Shown in pieces: positions 1 to 6,440 of a stretch of 33,366 bases of DNA (positions are counted from its first letter, which is position 1; every line of letters starts with the position of its first letter). The stretch spans positions 1 to 33,366 of the forward strand of contig NZ_JAQYWB010000063.1 in NCBI RefSeq assembly GCF_030145185.1, in the 5' to 3' direction. Source of the stretch: Desulfoluna sp. Lineage in GTDB: Bacteria; Desulfobacterota; Desulfobacteria; Desulfobacterales; Desulfolunaceae. The notes beneath the pieces are model-generated. The model had not been told where the DNA came from. It worked only from the letters and a program-made list of their open reading frames with translations, and did not search any database. The position numbers and the translations under genes are program-made.

Positions 1-623
1 TACCCCTGTTCCAAAAGATGCCGGGTGGCCAGAAAGCCCCCGTGGAAGTCATTGCTCACCACCTGGGGGGCTTCAATGCCGAGGGTATTGCGGTTGCAGA
101 ACACAAAGGGGATATCCCGGGCCTGAAGCTCCCGCAGCATGGAAAAGAGCTGTCCTTCCAGGTCTTCTTCGGGATTGGGCCGGGCCGGGACGATAATCAC
201 CCCGCTCACCCCGCTGTCCACAAAATTTCGCAGATAATGGGTCTGGCGGGAGGCGCGATTTTCGATATTGCCCACGATCAGGTTCACGCGCCGATCAAAG
301 CTCACATGCTCGATACCCCGAAGAATGCCCGGGTAGGTATAGCTGCGGATATCCGGCAGCAGCAGCCCCAGGGATTGCAGGGTTCCGCCCGGAAGAGGCG
401 TGGATGCCTTCTCTGCCACATAGGTTCCGGAGCCGTTTTTCGAATAAAGCGCCCCCTGACCGATCAGCTCAGAGATGGCCCGATCGATGGTGGTCCGGCT
501 CACCCGGTACGTCTGCATCAGATCCCGGCGCGATCGAATCCGTGTGTGGGCGGGTGTGTGGGAAATTTCCGTTCCCAGACGGTCTCTGATTTCGCGATAT
601 ATCACAGGGGTGGTGCGAGGCAT
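1..623 (-). CDS. GntR-family repressor with LacI-type sensor domain (partial, C-terminus off the window)
   Basis: Reading the minus strand from the ATG at 623 gives an open frame of about 207 codons that leaves the window at base 1. Residues 1-70 form a GntR winged helix: the recognition region reads RRDLMQTYRVSRTTIDRAI and the wing carries GSGTYVAEK. From about residue 75 the protein follows the periplasmic-binding-protein-like fold of LacI/AraR regulators (LGLLLPDIRSYTYPGILRGI, later SGVSGVIIVPARPN and FVFCNR). GntR proteins with this sensor usually repress sugar or small-metabolite genes and release DNA on ligand binding. A GGAGAG stretch precedes the start codon. Its target is not shown; the Ptb/Buk genes beside it and the ABC operon are candidates. 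The ligand cannot be read from the sequence. Confidence 0.85.
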   Translation of the reverse strand, partial: MPRTTPVIYREIRDRLGTEISHTPAHTRIRSRRDLMQTYRVSRTTIDRAISELIGQGALYSKNGSGTYVAEKASTPLPGGTLQSLGLLLPDIRSYTYPGILRGIEHVSFDRRVNLIVGNIENRASRQTHYLRNFVDSGVSGVIIVPARPNPEEDLEGQLFSMLRELQARDIPFVFCNRNTLGIEAPQVVSNDFHGGFLATRHLLEQG

Positions 624-815
624 CTCGTTTTCTCTCCGGCAGGGCAAAGGGTTTATGAACCAGGGCATTGCCCCTGCTATACCCCGTATCCACCGGCCCG
701 GTCAATAAGGCTGACAAGCAGAGGATACAGAGGCACTCTCTGCGCCTGAATGATTTCAGTTAAAATCCACATCTGAGTGGCTGTGGACCCGTCAGCAGCA
801 CAAGCCCCCGGCTGT

Positions 816-2318
816 TTATCTGCGATCCTTCTCCCCCTCCAGCCAGTTGGAGTAAAGGGCCGAGGCGCAAATGGTGAGGAACTTGACAATATCGGAGTCG
901 GAGCGGGAGGTCATAATAATGGGGGCCGAGGCCCCCAGCACCACATTGGCCACTTCGGCGCCCATGGTAAAAGCCCAGCTTTTGTAGAGGATATTACCGG
1001 TGGCGATATAGGGCACAACGAGAATATCCGCCTTCCCGGCCACGGGATCGCCGGTGATGCCTTTGGCTTTGACGAAGGACTCATAGAGGGCGAGGTCGTA
1101 GGAGAGGGGGCCGACCACGTCGGCGTCTTCCCAGGCCATCTCCGAGAGGTTTCGCTCAAACACGGTGGTCGGAATACTGTCGGTGGGAACCTCGTTGGCA
1201 TCCAAAAGGGCCACCTTGGGCCTGGCCACGCCGAGGGACTTGGCCACATCAATGGCGTTGCGGACAATATCCACGCCGCTGGCCACGTCATCGCCGACAA
1301 AGAGTTCAGGGTTGATGCCGGGGTCGGTGAGCATGAGCAGGCGATCCACACCAGGGACTTCAAAAATCCCCACAAGCGAAAGCCTGCGACCGGTGCCGAT
1401 GCCTTCGCTGCGGTTCAGGATGGCCTTTAAAAAAGCGTTGGAGTTTACCTTCCCCTTCATGATCATGTGCCCGAGGCCTTTTCGGATAATGGCCACCCCG
1501 GCCCGTGCTGCCGCCGGTTCAAAGGCATCGCCTTCCGCCGTCACCTCCACGTACTCATACGCCGCAGGAAACCGCAGCTCGCCCTCGCACCGCTCGTCGA
1601 TCCACGCCCTTTTGCCCACCAGGTAGGCCTTGTCGATGATCTCCTCTTCGATGGCGAGGTTGATGGCAGAAAGGGCGGTCTTATCGGGAGAGATCACCAC
1701 AATGTTGCGTCGGGAGAGGAGCTTGGCCGCTTCGATAATCGCCTTCATACGGCGGCCCCGGGTCCGGTGGACCATGGACTCTCCTTTATAAATAGAAGAG
1801 ACCAGTGCCACCTTTTCCGTCACGGCATTCACCGAGTGGGGAAGGCTGGAGTCAAAATAAAAGCTGTCCCCCTCATTCAAAAGATGGGACTCACCGTCCA
1901 CCACAATCTTCAAGGTCCCCTGCGTAATAAACAAAAACTCCTCGCCGTCGTGGCGACTGATCTCCACATCGGCGTCGTTCCGCCGGTAAATGGTCACCAG
2001 AAAGGGCTCCATCTTGCGCCCGACATAAGAAGGCGCCAGGCTCTCGTAGTCCAGGGTCCGCTGGTTTCTCACCACCACTCGATCGGCAACCGAGGTCTTG
2101 ATCGCCTTCCGCTCCCGGTACTCCTTACCGTGCAAAAGGGCCGGAATGTCCGTTTTCAACAGCGTGGCCAGCTTGAGCAGATCCGATACCCCCAATGAAA
2201 AGGCGTCCTCTGCAAGTTCGTCAAACCGAACCGCATCAAGTCCGAGAAGCTCCATCACCTCCGCCTCGGAAACCCCTTCCCGCTCCATGTACCGCCTCAG
2301 ATGCTTCCCTATACCCAT
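816..2318 (-). CDS. ptb: HTH-cupin-phosphate butyryl/acetyltransferase fusion
   Basis: A three-part protein of 500 residues. Residues 1-65 resemble a degenerate XRE-type helix-turn-helix (REGVSEAEVMELLGLD... then SDLLKLATLLKTDIPALL). Residues 100-180 are a cupin (EEFLFITQGTLKIVVDGE, then EGDSFYFDSSLPHSV), the usual sensor of HTH-cupin regulators. From about 200 to the end it is a phosphotransacetylase/phosphotransbutyrylase (KGLGHMIMKGKVNS, FEVPGVDRLLMLTD, ending GASAPIIMTSRSDS). Such enzymes convert acyl-CoA and phosphate to acyl-phosphate and CoA. With the butyrate kinase upstream this would give substrate-level ATP. An in-frame TTG lies at 2363 inside a dispersed repeat and an ATG at 2327; I chose the ATG at 2318 because AGGA sits about 8 bases ahead of it. 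The fusion of regulator and enzyme is the odd point: the N-terminus may sense acyl-CoA or bind DNA, or be only a structural remnant. Confidence 0.85.
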   Translation of the reverse strand: MGIGKHLRRYMEREGVSEAEVMELLGLDAVRFDELAEDAFSLGVSDLLKLATLLKTDIPALLHGKEYRERKAIKTSVADRVVVRNQRTLDYESLAPSYVGRKMEPFLVTIYRRNDADVEISRHDGEEFLFITQGTLKIVVDGESHLLNEGDSFYFDSSLPHSVNAVTEKVALVSSIYKGESMVHRTRGRRMKAIIEAAKLLSRRNIVVISPDKTALSAINLAIEEEIIDKAYLVGKRAWIDERCEGELRFPAAYEYVEVTAEGDAFEPAAARAGVAIIRKGLGHMIMKGKVNSNAFLKAILNRSEGIGTGRRLSLVGIFEVPGVDRLLMLTDPGINPELFVGDDVASGVDIVRNAIDVAKSLGVARPKVALLDANEVPTDSIPTTVFERNLSEMAWEDADVVGPLSYDLALYESFVKAKGITGDPVAGKADILVVPYIATGNILYKSWAFTMGAEVANVVLGASAPIIMTSRSDSDIVKFLTICASALYSNWLEGEKDRR

Positions 2319-2349
2319 CTCGCCCATCCTGATTTTTAATAAAAAACAT

Positions 2350-2396
2350 GCCTCCGGCGGCAAGGTGTGCCACCTTGAAAGCAGGGTGCGAATGCT
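2350..2396 (+). repeat. Dispersed palindromic repeat, copy A
   Basis: This is one of four copies in the window of a 47-50 base unit: GCCTCCGGCGGC, then a hairpin AAGGTG-TGC-CACCTT, then GAAAGC and a GCGAATGCT end. Other copies are at 4402-4447 (reversed), 6051-6099 and 22787-22833. All lie between genes. The hairpin makes it REP-like. Confidence 0.75.
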
Positions 2397-2485
2397 CTCA
2401 ACCTTCGTTCCAACGGAGTCAACGCCATAATCGGCATCAGCGAAGCGAATTCATTAAATGAAGAACCAAGAACGTTCTTCCTGTT

Positions 2486-2792
2486 GTAACTATTCAGCTC
2501 ATGCCACCCAATCGCCACACACCGATACGGCAGGGTCGGTGAAGAAGGAAACCGTATAAAGGGTCTGTCCTTTGGTAACCGTGTCGATGTGAAATGGGCC
2601 TTGATCATCGTTTCGGTCATTCAGAATCCAACAGCCAAAGCGAAGAGACTCCTCAGCCGATTACCTATTGCCCATAGCCGATGGACTATCGCCTATCGCC
2701 GTTTTGTTTCCCAACACCCGTTTTTACATGGCTATGGCCCGAACGGTGACCAAGGCCGTGAAATGTAGGGTGCACCGTGCGCACCGCTTAAC
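2486..2792 (-). mobile_element. Miniature element (GTAACTATTCAG type), interrupted and end-truncated copy
   Basis: Bases 2486-2596 match the reverse complement of the intact 149-bp element at 22519-22667 with only two differences in 111 bases, beginning at the terminal sequence GTAACTATTCAGCT. The match resumes at 2758-2792 (34 of 35 bases). The 161 bases between are an insertion. The last 11 bases of the outer end are missing after 2792. It lies between the phosphotransbutyrylase and butyrate kinase genes, and no convincing protein is encoded. Confidence 0.85.
2597..2757. mobile_element. 161-bp insertion nested in the miniature element, with 8-bp target duplication
   Basis: The insert is flanked by perfect direct repeats GTGAAATG (2589-2596 and 2758-2765). 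The uninterrupted element near 22.5 kb has this octamer once, so it serves as the empty site. The insert ends are inverted repeats: GGCCTTG at 2597 and CAAGGCC ending at 2757, with 19 of 24 bases matching. It carries no usable reading frame. It looks like a second, unrelated miniature transposable element; its family is not recognised. Confidence 0.8.
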
Positions 2793-2886
2793 ATCCGACA
2801 AACCTGCAACGCCGCATTTTGTGATAAGTTTTGAGACGGGGCCGGCGGTTTGCGTGACGTTGAACGGTGCGGGAGCCGCACCCTAC
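2764..2886. repeat. Inverted-repeat element with GTAGGGTGC ends
   Basis: This stretch starts GTAGGGTGC and ends GCACCCTAC. Roughly 40 bases of each arm are alignable as an imperfect inverted repeat (GCACCGCTTAAC on one side, GTTGAACGGTGC on the other). Its left arm overlaps the end of the interrupted miniature element. No direct target repeat is visible. It may be a rearranged or inverted second copy of the element end. Confidence 0.5.
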
Positions 2887-2897
2887 GGGCTGTCCAC

Positions 2898-2934
2898 CAC
2901 TCACCACTCACCACTCACCACTCACCACTCACTA
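2898..2934. repeat. Short tandem repeat CACCACT/CACCACTCAC
   Basis: About five back-to-back copies of a 7-base CACCACT-like unit lie just past the stop codon of the butyrate kinase gene. It is a simple-sequence tract with no evident coding or regulatory role. Confidence 0.7.
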
Positions 2935-4092
2935 TTCCCCATACCTTTTCGCCTTCTCCCTACCTGTCAGAACACGCAAGGCACCATCCGTCAAGGCTTC
3001 GAGTTCGAATTCTCCGGGGACGGCGACCCCCTTTGCGATAAACGCCGTCTTTTTCATGATGGCTTTCACGATGCGGGCGCTGTGGGCCATGCCACCGGTG
3101 AGGACAATGGCGTCGACCTTTCCGTCAAGGGCGGCGGCAAGGCTCCCGACCTCCTTGGCGATCTGATAAACCATGCCCGTCCAGGCCAGAGACGCCTCAG
3201 CGTCCCCGTCGTCCATGCGCCGCTCCACCTCCCGGAGATCCACAATCCCAAGGTAGGAGAAGATCCCGCCTTCACCACTCACAACGCGCAAAAGAGACTC
3301 CGGGGTATACCGGCCCTCTTTGAGAACACGGAGGATGCCCGCCACGGGAAGGGAGCCGGACCGTTCCGCCGCATAGGGGCCATCCCCATTGAGGCCATTG
3401 TTGACGTCCACCACCCTCCCTCTTTTATGGGCCCCCACGGTGATGCCACCGCCCATATGAACCACGATCAAACGGGCGTCCTGATAGGGGATTCCCAGCA
3501 CCCCCGAGACCTTGCGGGCCACGGCCTTCTGATTGAGGGCGTGAAAGATGCTCTGGCGCTCAATCCCGGCAAGGCCGGAGAGACGAGCGACCTCGTCGAG
3601 CTCGTCCACCACCACGGGATCAACGATAAAAGCCTCGCAGCCTGAGGAGGCGGCAAAACGGCGGGCGAGAATCCCGCCAAGATTGGACGCATGGCTGCCG
3701 CTGACCCCGATTTTAAGATCGGAAAGGAGGGCGTCGCACACCTTGTAGACCCCGCCGGAGACAGGGCGGATCAGGCCACCACGCCCCACCACGGCATCAA
3801 ACCGCGCCTTGCCCAACCCCTGTTTTTCCAGCTCCCCCATGATGCAGGCAAACCGCATATCCTCCTGCTCATGGATCCCACGAAACAGGCCGATGAGTTG
3901 CCGGTCGTGGTCCACGCCCACGCGAATCATCTCGCCCTTTGCCATCGGATCCTCGGAAAAAGGCGAGATGGCCTGGCCGCCCTTAGCTGATAGCGGGTGA
4001 AGCGCCTGGCGTCGATGCGACAGGCAGGCCCCATGAATAAACACCCCGATTTTCGTCGATGTGGAACCGGGATCAATGGACAGAATTTTCAT
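2932..4092 (-). CDS. buk: Butyrate kinase
   Basis: A 386-residue member of the acetate/butyrate kinase (ASKHA) family. It converts acyl-phosphate and ADP to the free acid and ATP, completing the pathway started by a phosphotransbutyrylase. The phosphate-1 motif ILSIDPGSTSTKIGVF is at the N-terminus. The family signature VVHMGGGITVGAHKRGR, continuing to VDVNNGLNGDGPYAAERSG, is in the middle, and adenosine-motif sequence VLTGGMAHS is near the end. I start it at the ATG at 4092, ten codons inside the longest frame, because GGAGGG lies right before it. It is transcribed toward the phosphotransbutyrylase fusion, 613 bases away, but the gap is filled with transposable-element debris, so co-transcription is doubtful. 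The real acyl chain could be butyrate, isobutyrate or another short acid. Confidence 0.92.
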   Translation of the reverse strand: MKILSIDPGSTSTKIGVFIHGACLSHRRQALHPLSAKGGQAISPFSEDPMAKGEMIRVGVDHDRQLIGLFRGIHEQEDMRFACIMGELEKQGLGKARFDAVVGRGGLIRPVSGGVYKVCDALLSDLKIGVSGSHASNLGGILARRFAASSGCEAFIVDPVVVDELDEVARLSGLAGIERQSIFHALNQKAVARKVSGVLGIPYQDARLIVVHMGGGITVGAHKRGRVVDVNNGLNGDGPYAAERSGSLPVAGILRVLKEGRYTPESLLRVVSGEGGIFSYLGIVDLREVERRMDDGDAEASLAWTGMVYQIAKEVGSLAAALDGKVDAIVLTGGMAHSARIVKAIMKKTAFIAKGVAVPGEFELEALTDGALRVLTGREKAKRYGE

Positions 4093-4162
4093 ACGCCCTC
4101 CGGTAAAGCATCCAAACGTCAATGATGAGGGGGCCGCCTCGGCGGTCCGGGTGAAAAAAGAC

Positions 4163-4472
4163 GTAACTATTCAGCTTAAGCCTCCGGTGGCCCTGCCGGG
4201 GGCTAAACTTTTGAAAAGTTTAACAAACAGGTCTTAAATATATATTTCAGCTTTACATCGACCCAAATGCGGATGTGATTTGGCCCGAGGAATCCGCCTA
4301 CGCCCATGTTTTTGGGTCACCATTCGACCGACGTCAATGGGCTACGGCGCGACAAGCGATCCGTCTTCGCCTGCGGCTACGTCGTGACATGGGGACAAAA
4401 CGCATTCGCAAGCAGCTTTCAAGGTGGCACACCTTGCCGCCGGAGGCTGCTTTTCATGAGCTGAATAGTTAC
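4163..4472. mobile_element. 310-bp miniature element with perfect 8-bp target duplication
   Basis: The ends are perfect 14-base inverted repeats, GTAACTATTCAGCT at 4163-4176 and AGCTGAATAGTTAC at 4459-4472. The octamer AAAAAGAC flanks both sides (4155-4162 and 4473-4480), a perfect target-site duplication. GTAA ends plus an 8-bp duplication fit IS66-family behaviour, so this is probably a non-autonomous derivative of such an element. Inside are a 19-base palindrome at 4204-4222 (TAAACTTTT-G-AAAAGTTTA) and the reversed copy of the dispersed palindromic repeat (4402-4447). A small plus-strand frame (4275-4526) runs through it and past its end; I do not regard it as a gene. The element sits 71 bases upstream of the butyrate kinase start codon and may have displaced that gene's promoter. 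Confidence 0.88.
4402..4447 (-). repeat. Dispersed palindromic repeat, copy B (inside the 310-bp element)
   Basis: Reverse-oriented copy of the unit at 2350-2396, with the hairpin AAGGTG-GCA-CACCTT. Its presence inside a transposable element suggests that at least some copies travel with mobile elements. Confidence 0.75.
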
Positions 4473-4567
4473 AAAAAGACAACGCTCTGTAAGGTGTACA
4501 GCCAGATCGCCCGAATGGATCGGTAATAGCGCCTGCAAATAAACGCCCCAGCAGGCCACCTCAGGAC

Positions 4568-4603
4568 GAGGCTAAACATTACGTTAACGTAAGGTTTAGC
4601 CTC
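4568..4603. promoter_or_regulatory. 36-bp palindrome with TTACGTTAACGTAA core
   Basis: The outer arms GAGGCTAAAC and GTTTAGCCTC are perfect complements. Between them lies the perfect 14-base palindrome TTACGTTAACGTAA (4579-4592), with a single mismatched pair (A4578/G4593). No T-run follows, so it is not an ordinary terminator. A dimeric regulator site is the simplest reading; a short cruciform-type repeat is an alternative. Confidence 0.5.
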
Positions 4604-4816
4604 CTGTCAAGCAAAGGAGAACCTGCGTTACATAAATTTACATCGTTCACAGATAAAAGGTTCGCCTCACCCACAACAGGTTTCTCTCGCTTTCCCTCCT
4701 CTCTGCGTCCCCGCTTTCGAACCGCTCTTTTTAACCTTCTAAGCAAAAGAACGCCAATGCCTTTATCCCTGTATAGTTAACCTGTAAAGGGCACCTCCAA
4801 GTCATCCATCCATGAA

Positions 4817-4836
4817 TTTTCTAACGCGTTAAAAAA
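4817..4836. promoter_or_regulatory. Candidate operator TTTTCTAACGCGTTAAAAAA
   Basis: This is a 20-base palindrome with 9 of 10 positions symmetric about a central CG, the layout of LacI-type operators. It lies about 190 bases before the solute-binding-protein gene. Which regulator binds is unknown. Confidence 0.4.
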
Positions 4837-5027
4837 CGTAGACAGGCAACGAATCCGGTGCTATTGGCTCATAAGGGGATTTTCACTTATGAAAATAACC
4901 CGACTTATATCCATGTCATTTTTTCTCTATTGATCTGTCTTGTCTCTCCATTCTGACATCAGACAACAGGAAAGGGGGGTTCTTCGGAACCTGTTTTACA
5001 AACCATCTTTTGAGGAGTTTGACGCTC

Positions 5028-6041
5028 ATGAAAAAATTACTTTCGGTCTCCATCCTATCTCTCTGCATGGCGGCGCTACTGGCCGGACCGGCCTCCGCCT
5101 CCACCCTGAATGACGTGAAGGCCAAAGGCTTTCTCAAGTGCGGCGTGGCCCCCGACAATCCCGGATTTTCAGCCGTCGACAGCAAGGGCCTGCGCTTAGG
5201 CTTCGGCGTCGATTTCACCACGGCGGTGGCCACAGCCGTTGGAGTCGAGCCCAAATTCGTTCCCCTCACCTCCAAAGAACGCCTTCCCGCCCTGCAATCC
5301 GGGGAGATCGACCTTCTCTTCAAAACCACCACCATGACCATGAGCCGAGATACCCGCCTTGGCCTCGATTTTGCCGCCATCATTCTCTATGACGGCCAGG
5401 GCATCATGGTGCGCAAAGAGCTGGGCATAAAAAGTGCCAAAGAGCTGGACGGTGCCTCCATTTGCCTTGCCACCGGCAGCACCACCGAGCTCAACATCTC
5501 CGACTACTTCCGTCAGAACGGCATGAAATTCAAGCCCGTGGTTTTCGAAAAGCAGGCCGACGTTCGTAAAGCTTACGACGCCAACCGCTGCGACTGCCAC
5601 ACCACCGACGTCTCTGGCCTGGCCGCCCAGCGCAGCCTCATGACCAATCCCGCCGAGCACATGATCCTCCCCGAGATGATCTCCAAAGAGCCCCTGGGCC
5701 TCGTGACCCGCCACGGCGACAACCAGTGGACCGACATCGCCCGCTGGGTGGTCAACCTGACCGTGACGGCCGATGAAAAAGGCATCACCCAGGCCAACGT
5801 GGCCGAGATCGCCAAGACATCCAAAGATCCGGAAGTCCAGCGCATGCTGGGTGTCACAGGGACCCTCTGGACCGATCTGGGCCTCGACAAAGACGCTCCC
5901 ATCCGCGTCCTCCAGAAAGTGGGCAACTACAACGAAATCTTCAACCGCAACCTCGGCCCTGACACGCCTCTGGGCATGCCCCGTGGCCTCAACAACCTCT
6001 GGAACAACGGCGGCATCCTCTACGCACCCCCGTTCAGGTAA
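5028..6041 (+). CDS. aapJ: General L-amino-acid ABC transporter, periplasmic binding protein
   Basis: A 337-residue secreted binding protein. The first 24 residues are a Sec signal peptide (MKKLLSVSILSLCMAALLAG, then PASAS). The mature protein begins with a repeat-free type 3 binding fold (TLNDVKAKGFLKCGVAPDNPGFS) and keeps the AapJ/BztA-type long C-terminal part (GTLWTDLGLDKDA, then NRNLGPDTPLGMPRGLN, ending NGGILYAPPFR). AapJ proteins bind a wide range of L-amino acids, often glutamate and aspartate, and deliver them to AapQM. I start it at the ATG at 5028 because the signal peptide begins there and GAGGAG lies upstream; the in-frame GTG-like extension to 5010 is not needed. It heads the aapJQMP operon, with 399 bases separating it from aapQ. 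Confidence 0.92.
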   Translation: MKKLLSVSILSLCMAALLAGPASASTLNDVKAKGFLKCGVAPDNPGFSAVDSKGLRLGFGVDFTTAVATAVGVEPKFVPLTSKERLPALQSGEIDLLFKTTTMTMSRDTRLGLDFAAIILYDGQGIMVRKELGIKSAKELDGASICLATGSTTELNISDYFRQNGMKFKPVVFEKQADVRKAYDANRCDCHTTDVSGLAAQRSLMTNPAEHMILPEMISKEPLGLVTRHGDNQWTDIARWVVNLTVTADEKGITQANVAEIAKTSKDPEVQRMLGVTGTLWTDLGLDKDAPIRVLQKVGNYNEIFNRNLGPDTPLGMPRGLNNLWNNGGILYAPPFR

Positions 6042-6440
6042 GACAAACACGCCTCCGGCGGCAAGGTGGCGCCACCTTGAAAGCGGTTTTGCGAATGCTC
6101 TTCGGCGGCGGGTACTCCGGGTACCTCGCTTCCGCATTCGCATGACGGCTGAGGGATGGCAACGGCTGTCGCAAGGGCATGAGCTGCCGGTGCGTCAGTG
6201 CCAATTCACGGGTTGACATGAACCGGGCCCACTCCGGAGGGCAGGGAACAATCCCCGCCCCGCCGGTTGTGAAGGCGCACCCGCAGGCCTCGGGATAAAA
6301 ACCTTCGCGACATTTTTTTACGGGCTCCGATTGAGACCGGTGTGTCAAACCCAGCTCATCAAATTTGCAAAAAGTTGGCCCCCGACAGAGCCGTCAGAGA
6401 CATTATTCAGCTGAACAGTCATAACCAAAGGCTTTTTCAC
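6042..6440 (+). other. Structured spacer between aapJ and aapQ
   Basis: Right after the aapJ stop lies copy C of the dispersed repeat with a perfect 16-base palindrome AAGGTGGCGCCACCTT (6063-6078). It is followed by a second stem-loop: arms TGCGAATGC (6090-6098) and GCATTCGCA (6134-6142), enclosing GGTAC/GTACC. Stem-loops after a binding-protein gene commonly protect its mRNA and lower expression of the downstream permeases; that role here is inference. The remaining 300 bases hold no supportable gene. Confidence 0.6.
6051..6099 (+). repeat. Dispersed palindromic repeat, copy C
   Basis: Same unit as 2350-2396, here with the strongest hairpin of the four copies (AAGGTGGCGCCACCTT, perfect). 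It starts nine bases after the aapJ stop codon. Confidence 0.75.

Larger units (their letters stand above)
4481..5027. other. Long leader/control region upstream of the amino-acid ABC operon
   Basis: This 547-base stretch has no gene I can support. It contains a 36-base palindrome (4568-4603), a 20-base LacI/GntR-like palindrome (4817-4836) and a 7-base inverted repeat TCATAAG/CTTATGA (4869-4892). I see no sigma-70 promoter strong enough to place. Its length and its symmetric sites suggest regulated transcription of the operon that follows. Confidence 0.5.

Noticed and set aside
18-749. Long plus-strand open frame over the left edge
   Set aside because: It is the antisense of the GntR regulator, whose minus-strand translation has clear winged-helix and sensor motifs and a ribosome-binding site.
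2486-4472. Composite transposon carrying butyrate kinase between the two GTAACTATTCAG-ended elements
   Set aside because: The outer flanks (TTCCTGTT and AAAAAGAC) do not match, and the right-hand element has its own complete 8-bp duplication, so the two inserted separately.
4275-4526. 83-codon frame crossing the right end of the 310-bp element
   Set aside because: It runs through the inverted end and the target duplication, so it was made by the insertion; no domain or ribosome-binding site.
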